Source: Linyphia triangularis (lineage: Eukaryota; Arthropoda; Arachnida; Araneae; Linyphiidae). From it: 64,000 bases of DNA. The stretch's first letter is position 1, and every line of letters starts with the position of its first letter. The translations under genes and the position numbers were made by a program. The stretch is from positions 96,765,792-96,829,791 of the forward strand of contig OZ021724.1 of the NCBI GenBank assembly GCA_963978545.1, read 5' to 3'. Positions 23,433 through 39,660 of this stretch are shown here, piece after piece. The notes below the pieces were generated by a model, which did not search any database, was not told the DNA's origin, and saw only the letters and a program-made list of their open reading frames with translations.

Positions 23433-23846
23433 GAGTCTGTATAAATCTGCTCCCTTGAATATTTAATATGGTGAATTGCAATTAACACGAAAACATATAT
23501 AACATACACATTCACGATAGATTCGATAGCGATAGAAGGATCGACTAGAATGAGACTGGCTGGAATTGAAACTTGTGTTATTGAACATTTTCCTTCTTCC
23601 TATGAGAAAACATTTGCTCTGTGCATGCTCGAGACAGATCGGTCGTGTTCACCGCCCGCTTGGCAAAATGCCAGATATGGTTTCTCGCCAACATTGGCTC
23701 GCTTTTACTCTTGTTTTGGCAGTTAGTTAAAAATAATTAAAAAACATAATCCAAAATACTCAATATACATTATTGTTGTATACATTTTATTGTAAACGGG
23801 GGCTCGATTTAAATTATGATTGAAAACTGGGCCGCGAATGCTGAAA

Positions 23847-23861
23847 GGTTGAGAAACGCTG
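23847..23861 (-). mobile_element. Likely 5' terminus of the SCAND3-like hAT element
   Basis: On the minus strand it starts CAGCGTTTCTCAACC, the terminus typical of many SCAND3/ZBED-type hAT elements. It lies about 415 bp upstream of the transposase start, as expected. The partner end left of 19556 was not found. Confidence 0.65.
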
Positions 23862-24006
23862 GTCTAATACTGTGATACAGCGAAGTGAAACTGAAATCAC
23901 CCCAAAGAGTCAGCAATGTAAGCTTATCAAAATCCCAACGCTTTTCCATTTACAAAAACTGGAAATGGAATTTTCTTTCTCTTTGTCCTTTTGGGCTACT
24001 TACATC

Positions 24007-24834
24007 CAGGGCCTGATTTACCATAAGGCCCACTAGGCCCGGGCCTAGGGGCCCCCAACATTTGGGGGCCCCAACATTTTGAAAGTTTTCTGAAAATTTT
24101 AAATATAATGGTCTTTTTATGGGAAGTAATGAACAAAAATAATAAAAAAATTTTAGTTACACAACCGCAAATTCCATATTTTTTATAGTCACAGAGAGTT
24201 AAGTTAGATAGATTAACCTAACAAAACCTAATTAAGCAAATCTTTCCTGTTCAGCCAATCATATACAACTTCTTCATATGTACACGGAGACAAGGGCTTT
24301 ACGCCGTTGTTCTCCTTCTCTCCCCTCTTGTAAAGAGATGTTCACCAACCAACCAACCATATACAACTTCTTATATTATGAAATGAAAGAGTCTTTGTGA
24401 TTGGTTGGTTTGCAGGCTCTTCCGTGGATTTTTTTAAATTTTTTTGGCCCTCCTTTTTGGTGAGATCGTGGAAAGGTTACTTTGTATTATTTACAATTAT
24501 TGTTATAAAATTAAGTAATATTTGTTATTATATATTTTGTGGATCCTGTGGTAAAATGTAAATACAGGAAAGTGTGCTTTAAAATCAGTGCTCATGGGGG
24601 GGGGGGGGGGTCTTGATTAATTCAAAAGTTTTGAGGAAATCAAGATCATACTAATTATAACAAAAAAATCGTGTGAAAGTAAACTATGAGTTTTAATTGT
24701 AAAAAGTTAGTCTTAACGAATGTAGCTTGATCTGGTAGTGGTAATATTGTGATGTAAGGAAATAAATATTTGCTATTGGGGGCCCCTCTCTGAATGTTGG
24801 GCCTACAGTAAAAAAAATTCTGAATCAGGCCCTA
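24007..24834. mobile_element. 828-bp hAT MITE (family hAT-N2, copy 1)
   Basis: The left end is CAGGGCCTGATT and the right end inverted is TAGGGCCTGATT. Flanking octamers are 'cttacatc' and 'cttacacc', seven of eight identical. GGCCCGGGCC-rich subterminal blocks match the element at 39661-40248. No long frame is present. Confidence 0.82.
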
Positions 24835-26712
24835 CTTACACCTGGTTTTACTGAGAGGGACCACTGCCTAAAAGCAGTGGTGGCGCTAGGAATTGCCCGA
24901 CGAGGGGGCTAAGAATTTTTTGAATAAACTTAAATAGTTTAAAATAAACTAAAATTCCATTAATTATAAGCCGATGGCAGTTTTGCAGTGTAATCAGAAC
25001 ATGTTAAGATTTTAGTAACACAAAATGTTATGTAAAACAAATAATTCATACCGTAGTAAAAGAAGGCAAATTTAAATTCATCAAAAATTGGTAGTTACAG
25101 CCAGAATTTGAAATGATTAAACTTTTTAGGAAACTTTTCTGTAAATTTTTTTTTTATTTTTTCATATTATAGATGGAAATTATATATTAATATTAGAACA
25201 AAGTAATGTATCCTAGAACAATCAAGCCTAATAAAACTTTTTTCAAAATATTTATTACATATTATATTATAAAACTTTTAGCAATAAAACAAAGCTTAAC
25301 TCAAAATGGGATTCATTGTATGTCATTAATTTATGTAAAATAAAATCCAAAATTTCAAATTTCTAACTCAGTAAAGAAAGAAAGAAAGAAAAAAAGAAAA
25401 AAAAAAAAAATTCCACCTTGTAGCAAATATTCTTTGCAAGAAACAAAAATTTCAACCTGGAAAGCAAATAATTCCCATTCTAAACTTCTAATATTTAAAT
25501 ATTTTTACGTTTTAAAGCACTTTCAATTTTAAGAAACTAATGTATATCTTATTAATTTGAAGAAAAAAATCTGTTGGATGAAAATAAAATAAAAATAATG
25601 AAAATAACGTTTGTTCACTGTTCCCTAAATCCAAATGTTTCATTCAAAATTCAATAAAAAACTTTTTAAAAAAAGTTACTTTTAATTCATGCAAAACATA
25701 ATTTTTTTTTTATAAACTTTAAAAGCAACAATATTGTCTAAAAATAGGTTAACGTCTTGAATCAAAATGTTTAGTTAACATTGGTAATTGTTTTATAAAG
25801 ATTTATAATTTAATTTGTCTAGAAAGTGTACCAAGGCAAACGATTACATTTTAAATTTGAAAAAATTACATCATTAAAAAAATACTTATAAACTCAGAGT
25901 ATTAAAATGTTTTATTATTTTTACATAATTAATAGATTTATAAATATCTAACAACAAATTCTGTGAAAAAAGTTTATTTATATGTTGAGAATTAAATAAT
26001 TTAATAGGATATATTAAATTTGGATGTAAATACGAGTTTTAAATTTTGTCGATGAGGCAAAAATTTTATGACCAAAATATTCAGATTAAAAAAAAAAAAT
26101 GTACCTTAGCTTTAGGAAGATTCTGGAGGAGATTCCTATTTCTATAACTAGGAGCACAGTTATACTTTCTTTAAAGTAATCCAAGTGCTTCAAATTCGTA
26201 TGTTTCTCAACATAATCGTTGTCAAAATGTACAAAACATAAACAGCATTCAGCTTTGTAATGCTCATCGTTTTTGTAAATGTAAAAACATCAAAACAAAA
26301 AACATACGTTTCAATTACCTGCAAAGATTATGCTACTGTCTACTACACACTACATAGGTTCAATCCGAATCCAAAGAAACGAGTGCAATATGGATGAAAA
26401 GATCCAAGTTGACTACCATTCCTGAAAAAATGTTATCAGAATGATTACTAGTCGTTTCTTGACGCTCTTTTTTTTTTCGGAATAGTTCGCAGGCACAATT
26501 AGCCAGTCCCCCAATCTCATAACGAAAAAAGCCGCCTTCATCCAGATCCCTGGTCATTATCCTGACAAAAAAGCACACACACACAAAGAATCTTATCAGT
26601 GCAAATCGATTTCCATCGACTTCAAGCTTTTATTGATGTCAGTGCCCAATCAATTTTTAAATGGTCATCCCACCCCTATTTAGCCATAGGGCATATTTAC
26701 TGCCCTTACAAT

Positions 26713-27868
26713 CAGTGGAGGGTCGTGAATAAAAAAAGTGAGGGGGCCCGAATTAACAATGACATGTTTTTATTTAAGGAAGGGGGGGGGGGGGTAGGAA
26801 GAGGTGCAGATTTCAAAGTAAAAAAAATTCCATGTAATTAAATAAATGTTATTCAAATGCACATACACATAAAACTATAAGAAAAATTAAACAATTTATT
26901 AAAATAAATTTAAATAAAATATATACTTTAATAAAACGAATGATTATAACAATTTGCAGCATTTCGTTTGAACCAATGACTTTCGAAAATTAAAAATGGA
27001 GCGAAGAAAAGTGGGGAAATTTTCAGAAAAAGTATAGTGTGAGTTTTAAATTATTACTTAAAAAAAAAATTAATGAATATTGATTAATTATTATTTTAGT
27101 CCGAAATTCCATTACTCAACAAATAAATATTTTCAATCTTATATTTTTACTTCTTAAAAATTTTGGTTGTTTAGTTTGAAGCCCTTTTATCACTTATGGA
27201 GTGAAAAAAAATTCTTTTATTGTTATCCTTATAAAGGGATATTTCAGACAACTGAATGAGTTATTAAAGATAGTTAATGTTACAGTACACCAAGGCCAAG
27301 ATTTTTTAAAAATTCAATTCAACAAAATTCTTCGTTAGATGCAAAATTGAATTAAAAATGAAACAAATCAATCTCATTCACAATTTTATCAATGCTTTAA
27401 TCTAAATTTAAAATTAAATTGGGACCAAGGGATTAATGTTACTCATTGGAATAAAATGGGGATCCAGCCTTTGTTTTTTGGAGGCGACTGTAAAGCTTTA
27501 AAAATTGAGATTGCTAATATATTTTATTTGTAAATATTAGGTCACGAAGAAGCCTTTTTTTCACCTTCATATTTTTTACCTCAAATAATTTGAAATCAAA
27601 TGGAAACAAGTTCATCAAGAATCAAATCCTATAAAGTAATTTAAAACTATTTTTCTATTATATGTTTAAATAATTGAATATTTCGATCATAAATATAAAT
27701 GGCTAACATAAAATGTTATTTAAATAATGAATTTTAGTTTTGGTAGAAAATAAATTCGCCAAAACTTTCAAGAGAACTAAAACGAAGCTTCATTATTTAA
27801 ATAATAACATACTTGGAATATTCTGCTTAGGGATGGCAAACATATTTATATGGATTGAAATATTTTAA

Positions 27869-27875
<7 letters not shown>
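26713..27875 (+). mobile_element. hAT-N1 copy B, truncated
   Basis: It starts CAGTGGAGGGTCGTGAAT with 'gggggcccgaatta' close behind, then a poly-G run. It aligns with the left ~900 bp of copy A through 'ttcgccaaaactttcaa' and 'acatacttggaatattctg'. Similarity stops at the (AT)n tract. The other end is missing. Confidence 0.7.

Positions 27876-27960
<85 letters not shown>
27876..27960. repeat. (AT)n microsatellite
   Basis: About 85 bp of pure AT dinucleotide, at the point where hAT-N1 copy B ends. Confidence 0.95.
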
Positions 27961-27963
<3 letters not shown>

Positions 27964-28950
27964 TGCATTTTTACAGCGAATTATTAATTACAGAAACAAT
28001 GAGTAAATACAATGCTAAAACTTGCAATATATAAGAACTAAATGATTGGGAAATTATATAACCATGTGCAATTATATTTTATTCATTTAAGAGAATTTTG
28101 GAAAAATATGAAATTATATTTTATTTTGATGGCTGAGCAATTTATTTGATTATAGATAAATAAATTTGAGATAGATTGATAAATTACTATTATTAGTACG
28201 AAATTAATAGTATTTTTTATGCATGAAAGGGGTATGTAAAGTGACTTTAGGACTTGTGATGTTTGATAATACAAAAATTAATATTTTGACTCAAAACATA
28301 GCTAAAAGTTAGAGACATGATGTCATGATAAACAATATATGGTCATGCATACTCACAACATACCAAACATAATAAGTTGAAATTTTTGTGTGAGCTGCGT
28401 GTCATTGTTTAAACTATTTTTTAGTATGATTTTTCTTAAAATAATTATGTAAAAATACTATAAATTAGTTACCAGTGAATTTACAGGTTTTTATGAGACA
28501 TAAGGTCCAAAACCAAATTGACTGCAAATAAATTTTTCTGTTTTGTGTTTGTTATTAATTATTTTTCTTTTATAATTTCTAACTACTTAAACTACTTATG
28601 TTCAAATAAATTGTAACCCTTTAAAAATCTGGCGGCCATTCCTTTCACAAGCTGCAATGCTTGTATTAAAAATATTTGTTTTTATATGTTGTAAATATTT
28701 TACTAGTGTTCGTATAATATATCATTTAAATTTATTTATGGCTTTGTTATCCTCATCCCTGTCGTACTGAATAAATCATCCTTTTTTTTAAATAAGGGAT
28801 CAATGGGATACCATTTCACCAAAGTTATGTATTTAAATCAAAACCACAATTCTTTTCCCACCGATATTCTCCTGTTAACCTATGACATAAACTGTGTTAA
28901 CACAGAAAAATATATAAAAATTATATTGCATATTGGGCAAATAGATTATC

Positions 28951-30300
28951 TCGTCGGGGAAATTAAGAATTTCGTTGGAAATAAGTTGTGTTTTACAATT
29001 TACGATCATAACTTTTGAAAAATTGTGTCCAATTTTCTCCTTAATAATGCTATATAATAATTACAGAGCACATATTGTGTGTAGGCATGCTATATCGTCG
29101 GGAAAATTAAGATTTTCGTCGGGAAAGTAGAGTTTTAAATCTAAGAACACAACTTTTTTGAAATTTTATCAAATTACAATATTTTATACCATTAATAAAA
29201 AAAATATGATTTATTCAGTTTCTTTACCGAATTCTTTACGCCTACAAGTAAAACTGCTTCATCACAGAATCCCATCGGGGAAATTTAAAAAATTGTCAAC
29301 TTAACAACACAAGTTAGATTTTAATAGTAATTGTCATTAGAAGGACCACCTCTACATCCGTTTTATTGTAGTACATCATCATGCCCAGATATCAAATATG
29401 TACAATATGGCAACATTTCAAGACTGAAATCTTACCTTAAAGTTAATGTCATTCCAAAAAAAAAAAAAAAAAATTGGAGTTTTATATGAACAAAAATAGC
29501 ACAAAAGTGTGTGAATTTTCTGAGATAACTTGTCAGCTTGTCACCGAATATATCTAAATTCTAATCCGATATCACTCCTTAAAGCCAAGATATGAACTAC
29601 TATACGGACGTTACTATACGGAATCACTCTTTTTGTCAAACTTCTGGTTGAAATAGCTGATTAAATTCTACGTAATTTTTAAAGTTTTTTTTTGCTGAAC
29701 ATCTAGTTTAGGCTTAAAAAATTGCAAATTGATTTCAAGTCACCATTTTTCCTGTACTTCTGTCTTGTCTTTGAATTTTTGTATGATCTGCTACCTTTCA
29801 TTTGTCAAATCACGCGTGTCTGATAATTGTAAATTTACCTAGGAATTCTGATCTTGTACAGACGGACAAAGACAAACCGCCAGAGCCATAATACATAAGT
29901 TCCTCACAACATAATAGTATAGTGTATAAACTAAAAAGATGATTTATTCAGTTATCTAACAACATTTTTATTTTTAACCAAGGGATAACTCTTTTAGAGT
30001 ATACTGTGTAAGTTTAATATAGCGTTGAAACAGTTTATCATGTCGGGGAAATTGTAATTTTTGTTGGGAAATGAGTTATTTATTCAGTTATCCAACGAAA
30101 TTTTTATTTGTAACCAAGGGATAACTCTTTTAGAGTATACTATGTAAGTTTAATAAAACATGTGTTGAAACAGTTTATCACGTCGGGGAAATTGTAATTT
30201 TTGTTGGGAAATGAGTTGTGGTTTAAATTTAAAAGCGTAACTTTTGTTAAATTTTTATCGAATTGTCTCCCTAATAAATAAAATAATAATAATAATAATA

Positions 30301-30337
<37 letters not shown>

Positions 30338-30600
30338 CCGAATAAATTTATAATTTCCACGACATGATGAACTATTTTAAAAAATATATAATATATAAGA
30401 TTAATATAGTATGCGTTAAAACAGTTTATCCTGTCGGTAAAATTAAAAATGTCGTTGGAAGATAGGCTGTGGTTTCAATTAAAGATCATTATTTTTGTTG
30501 AATTTTATCAAATTGTCTCATCTATAAAAAAGATTATTTGTTTAGTTTCCCGACGACTGTGTGAAAACAATTTATCCAGTCGGGAGTTATCAAGAATTTC
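28951..30600 (+). repeat. ~142-bp repeats with TCGGGGAAATT motif inside the 6-kb hAT
   Basis: The motif 'tcgtcggggaaatt' and variants occur near 28951, 29095, 29272, 30042, 30181, 30432 and 30577. Each is followed by a second 'tcgttgggaaa'-like box about 20 bp later and often by 'gagttgtggttt'. Neighbouring units are 140-146 bp apart. The same CGTCGGGGA string is found at the outer ends of the element, so these may be internal copies of a transposase-binding site. A ~28-bp poly-A lies at 30307-30335. Confidence 0.7.
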
Positions 30601-30927
30601 TTCATGAAACGTGTTGTGGTTATCGTGTGGTCTAGGGTTGTGAGGTCTATTGTGTGGGTTGCCGGGAATACAGATAGGGAGATTGTATTGCTTAGTGTTG
30701 GACATTCAATCATAATTTTCAGTTTAACATGCTGGTGTCAGACGACGACCTATAGGATAGTGGCAATGAGGCTTACAAACTATTAACTCTCTTAAGATTT
30801 TGTTAATGCAAAAAAAAAAATATGTCTTCTCTATCCCCGACGAGAAGCTCGATTGTGCCCGATGGGGGGGGCTAGCTTTCCCCGACGGGGGGGCTCCAGC
30901 CTCCCTGCTGCCACCTCTGCCTAAAAG

Positions 30928-34800
<3,873 letters not shown>

Positions 34801-35260
34801 TATATATATAAAAGGGAGCAGGAAAATTTTCTTAAACACATGGAAATTTAAAGGGTCGGATATAATTGTAAAATATACGGATGCAATATTTTCGGAGAAA
34901 CTTTTCGGGGGTAGCAAACAAGATAGGATCAATTTTAGTGGTGGCTCGAAATATTTCAAACATACACTGCCAAAAATAAGCATTAAAGAAACTTCTATAA
35001 ACATTTAAATATATTTTTTCGTAAATAGCTGTGTCTCTTAATGTTTATATTGCATTATTGTTTTTGTATACACAATGATACCAACACCATCCTAGTCTGT
35101 AAATTTGCGGATAAAATTGTTATTTTTTCGTCTTCATCTGGCGATTCTTTTTCAACTTGATCAGTTATTTCACCATATTTTTCATCTTTTCTTCTTTTGC
35201 AAAATAAAAACAGTGTCAGATTTTGAGTTTTGCGTTTGTTACCTGCGCTCATTTTATTTA
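34801..35260. other. No gene recognised
   Basis: Right flank of Tigger, resuming with TATATATATA and then ordinary A+T-rich sequence. Opposed short frames here have no family resemblance. Confidence 0.35.
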
Positions 35261-35784
35261 CTTTCAATTACCCATTTGTTAACATAAGCTAATGAAAGTA
35301 TTGTTTTCGATAAAAAAAAAAATCGAATTTTTTGCATTTATCCACGTTTTGGAACATCCAACTGAAAAAAAAAAAAATGGTATAGGAAGGTCAGCACAAC
35401 TCCCGAAGGATCTGACCTACGATGTTCAAATTTGGAGTACAGGTTAGTGGGGGCCATTGAACCTGCCACTAAGGTTTTCGTCAATATTGCGCATGCGCAA
35501 AACATTAAAAAAATCACGTTCTTTAGCAATCACTAAAAAGCGGCTCCAACGATTTTGATGAAAATCTCTATGATAATGCTTCTTAAGATGTTCTAAACAT
35601 CCCTATCTCCGAAATCCTCACAAAAATGTTATCGAGGTGTAAAAAGCTGAAAAACGAGTGTCTTCAACATAGAGGAGATCTCTTCCCTTGAGGATCACTC
35701 ATCAACAACCGTTTTTCTCCTGTCCTCTGTTTCACTAATAAGAAAGGATGTCGCAAGAGAAGTACATTCTAACATTCGCCTAAT

Positions 35785-35827
<43 letters not shown>

Positions 35828-35977
35828 ACTTGTAAGAGTTATCTGTAAAAATATCACTAAGGGCCATTATTTCAAAGAAATGAAAATAGTAATAATACTA
35901 TTCCACGTCAAATTTAAATGTGCTGACCATTATTATAGTGTAATTTAAAGTTGTGCGATGTGCCACTCTCCTAGTTT
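35261..35977 (-). repeat. Repeat RB, full-length copy
   Basis: Inverted relative to 16641 and 51191. Read on the minus strand it starts 'aaactaggagagtggcacat' and ends 'gggtaattgaaagt'. Shared internal blocks include 'ttttgcgcatgcgcaatatt' and 'gacgaaaacctt'. It holds a 40-bp poly-T at 35786-35825 and no conserved frame. Confidence 0.75.
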
Positions 35978-36863
35978 ACATTCGGTTGTTGTTCAGTGTT
36001 TGGGTTTTCTATACAGCGCAATGTCCACTCAGAACTTATGTTTCCGTCGATGGCCAGTTCATTTCTTCAGCCTCGGTCTGGTATAGAGCGTAATTATCAT
36101 CAAATGGTACATTAAATGGCAACTTTACTCTTCTGGTGAAATATCCATGTATAGTCTTGCAGTTTGGTATAGCTTTTGATTACCTTAGTAAAACACTGGT
36201 CACTGAATAATCTCAATAATGAAATTTAATGGATAATTTGAGTAATAATTTTCAAATAATTTCCCAAACTTCCGATCCCCCCCCCCCTCACCACTCTCAT
36301 TACAAACATTATTACGCTAAATAAAGAATTAAAAAAAAAAAAAATTGGCTTATTAAGGAGTCTCATGATGATATTTTCACCTCCTATGTATGGAATTTAA
36401 AAGTGCCATGTTCATAAGTCATTTATACGTTTATAATTTCAGGTCTTCTTGGTTTTCAAATTGAACACAAAGTTGTAAAAATTTAAACTTAATTATTTAA
36501 TTTAATGTTACCAAATTCGAGGCGTTAAGGGAACGAATCAACTTCGGAATAGCTTCGATTATGTCAGATATACCAATTATTGGGTTGCCTGGTAAGAGTT
36601 TTTCTTGTTTCGAGACACAAATGTGAGGAAGAGGGGAAGCTTCCTTTCGAAAAGGCATTTCCTTATGAATAGTCCCTTTGAAACGTATTTGGAACATACA
36701 TTCGGTGAAGTATACTGCCGTCATAAGTTAAAAAGCCCTAAACTCAAAACAATTTAATTGCATATATTTTGACACTTTCCGATTAACCCATAGAAAATAA
36801 TCTTTTTATTTCATTGAATGGCTTAAGTTTTTAGGCCGTACAAACCATACAACTATATATATA
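35978..36863. other. No gene recognised
   Basis: A+T-rich with a poly-C run near 36277. A 75-codon minus-strand frame at 36497-36724 has normal composition but no recognisable family or splice context. Confidence 0.3.
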
Positions 36864-38504
36864 CTAGCTAAATACCCGTGCTTCGCTACGAAATTTTAAC
36901 ATGTGCAATATTTTAGCTAGCTGTGAGGCCTCGCGTTGCGGAAATCTGTCATTCGTGTATAAGACCCAGTTTTTGGCGCTTCCCTAAATCGAGCTCGCTT
37001 CGTTCGCTGAAAAGTTCATGGACACGTAAACACAGGCTTATTTCACTCGTTTAAAGGTTCATTGCTATGCAAGCATAGGCTCGCTTCGCTCTCTGAAAGG
37101 TTCATTGCTGCGTAAGCATAAGCTCGATTCGCTCTCTGAAAGGTTCATTGCTGCGTAAGCATTAAGCTCGCTTCACTCACTAAAATCTAATACTTATGTA
37201 CTTAATATTGGAAGCCTCTCCCTTGTCAAAAAAAAAAAAATTCCTCGTTAATACAATAATACAACACCCCTTTAAGATTATTTTAACATTGGTGTTTGTG
37301 GGAAGCAAAATTAGAGACTAAAACTACTTATGTTGAAACTTTCAGAGATCTAGGCCTATTCGAAGTCGCTTTTTGTAAAAAAATTAATTGAAACACAAAT
37401 TAAAATTTTAACATTCTTTTTATCAGTTCAATTAGAAGGCCAAAACTATTTGTGTTGAAAATTTCAGAAATGTAGCCCAATCACAAATCGCTTTGTAAAA
37501 TATTTGTTAATTAATTAATAATAAAAAAAAATTTAAATTCCGTTTTTTAAAAATCCAATTAGAAGGCCACAACTATATATGTTGAAGACTTCAAAGCTGT
37601 AGCCGTATTTGAAATCGTTTTGTAATATATATATTAATTAATTAAAAAAATTAATTAATAACAAACTAAACAAAATTAAAAATTCTGTTTTTCTTAAGTC
37701 CAATTAGAAGGACAAAACTACTTATGTTGAAAATTTTAGAGCTGTAGCCCTATTAGAAATCGTTTTGTAAAAATTAATTAATTAAAAAGAAACTAAATAA
37801 AATGTTAAAATTCTGTTTTTCAAAAGTCCAATTAAAAGGATAAAACTACTTATGTTGAAAATTTCAGAGCTGTAACCCAATTAGTAGTCGTTTTATAAAA
37901 TGGTTATTAACTAATTAAAAAAATTAATTAAAAAAGAACAAAATAAAAATTTAAAATTCTGTTTTTTAAAAGCCTAATTAAAAGGACAAAACTACTTATG
38001 TTGAGAATTTCAGAGTTGTAGCCCTATTAGATATCGTTTTGTAACATTTATTAACTAAAAAAATTAATTAAAAAAGAACTAATTAAAATTTTAACATTCT
38101 GTTTGTGATGTATACAATTAGAAGGCCAAAACTACTTATGTTGAAAATTTCAGAGTTTTAGCCCTATTAGTTGTCGTTTTGTAAAATGTTTATTAATTAA
38201 ATAATAAAATTAATTAAAAAAGAACAAAATAAAAATTTAAAATTCTGTTTTTTAAAAGCCTAATTAAAAGGCCAAAACTACTTATGTTGAAAATTTCAGA
38301 GCTGTAGCCCTATTAGATATCGTTTTGAAACATATTTATTAACTAAAAAAATTAATTAAAAAGGAACTAATTAAAATTTTAAAATTCTGTTTGTGATGCA
38401 TAAAATTAGAAGGTCAAAATTACGTATGCTGAAAATTTCAGAGCTCTACTCCAATTTTAAGTAAGTTTCTATAGATCCACAGAGACACAGACAGACACAC
38501 AGCT

Positions 38505-38512
<8 letters not shown>
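36864..38512 (+). mobile_element. (TA)n-flanked repetitive element built from minisatellites
   Basis: It starts 'ctagctaaatacccgtgctt' right after a TA run and ends with 'cagacagacacacagcttg' right before another TA run. Sequences with a 'CCCGTGCTTCGCTACG' head and a cagacaga tail embedded in TA runs are a common unclassified interspersed type in invertebrates. Inside are a ~44-bp repeat ('ggctcgcttcgctctctgaa') at about 36985-37185 and nine copies of a ~120-150-bp unit. It has no coding frame. Confidence 0.55.
37321..38470 (+). repeat. Nine-copy tandem array, 118-149-bp period
   Basis: The block 'aactacttatgttgaaaatt' then 'tcagagctgtagccctatta' and 'atcgttttgtaa' recurs near 37322, 37445, 37568, 37717, 37844, 37988, 38128, 38275 and 38417. 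Variable TTAATTAA-rich linkers cause the period changes. Confidence 0.85.
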
Positions 38513-38543
<31 letters not shown>

Positions 38544-39270
38544 ATGCAATTAACTTCAAAATATGCAATTGAATTTTTTTGGATTTTGGACTTCTTGATT
38601 ATGACGGGAGTATATAACTTGCTCCAAAGAAAATTAAATCTAAAACCTACCGACCAAATCCATTTTCGCTGTTTATAAACTTTACTAGCATTATTTTATG
38701 CCTAATATATAACTTAAATTAGTGATACTCTACACTTCTTCGGAACAGATTTTTAAACATGTTCCTTCAGAATTTTTTTTTTTAACTTAATTACCTTGCC
38801 GGAACCTTTAACTTGGTAAATAGCACAGTTCTATAACTTTTGTGATTGAAGTTTATGAGTATTCCCATAAGCTTTTGATCCGCATGATTTATTTATTTCT
38901 GTTGATTCTCGGAATACGAATATATCTCTATAATACTACTTATTTACAAAATAATTTTTCTAAAACTCTCAATCTTTAATTAATGAACAAGAATTTTTTT
39001 TAATAATTTGTTCCAACTTCGTGTTACCCTTACCAGTAAATGTACCTAGATGTACCTTTTAAAGATGATTGAATCAATGATGATATTTAAAATTGTATCT
39101 AAATTTGACGTGAAACATTAGTTTTACTAAATACATAATTCGTTTAAGTTTTATTTAAAATATTAGAAGTGTATTTTAGTACACTGGAGCTGAACTATCA
39201 CTTGATCTTCTCATCTATGGTAAAATTAGAAATATGATTTCTGATACATCGTTATATGATCCCCCTGTAA

Positions 39271-39548
39271 AGCTGAAGACACACAGGAACGGTCCGGGCA
39301 CGGCGCGGTTACAAGCCCCCTTTTAATGAATGTCGAAGGGGGAGATATTACACAGAAATCTAATAAGGAGTGTGGGATTTGTAAAAGGGGTTGGAAAAAA
39401 CTGTCACCTTAATTGGGACAGCTACTCCTCCCCCTTACAAATCCCACACTCCTTATAAGATTTCTGTGTATTATCTCCCCCTTCGACATTCATCAAAAGG
39501 GGGCTTGTAACCGCGCCGTGCCCGGACCGTTTCTGTGTGTCCTCGCCT
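39271..39548. mobile_element. 278-bp foldback MITE with TAA duplication (Harbinger-like)
   Basis: Two arms of about 118 bp are near-perfect inverted copies around a ~40-bp loop. Left arm: 'acggtccgggcacggcgcgg', then 'gaatgtcgaagggggaga' and 'aaggagtgtgggatttgt'. The right arm mirrors these with a handful of changes. TAA flanks both sides (39268-39270, 39549-39551). A 3-bp TWA duplication suggests PIF/Harbinger, but no transposase is present to prove it. Confidence 0.8.
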
Positions 39549-39660
39549 TAAGAATTATTTTTTCTATAATTTGTTTAAACCATTAGGTTTATTCTATAAC
39601 TTTTACATAAAAAAAAGTTGGGTATACCTTTTCAATCTCATCAATAGATACACTGCTAGC

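Larger units (their letters stand above)
24875..30919. mobile_element. 6.05-kb hAT-like element with perfect 8-bp duplication
   Basis: The left end reads CAGTGGTGGCGCTAGG and the inverted right end CAGAGGTGGCAGCAGG (12 of 16 identical). The octamer CCTAAAAG flanks both sides exactly (24867-24874 and 30920-30927). Blocks containing CCCGACG and GGGGGC lie just inside both ends. The interior holds a truncated hAT-N1 copy, an (AT)n tract and ~142-bp repeats carrying TCGGGG. I find no transposase frame, so it is probably non-autonomous or badly decayed. It lies only 40 bp from the MITE ending at 24834. Confidence 0.82.

Noticed and set aside
37321..38470. CRISPR-like array
   Set aside because: Repeats are ~50-60 bp of diverged sequence with A/T linkers of varying length, in a eukaryotic transposon setting.
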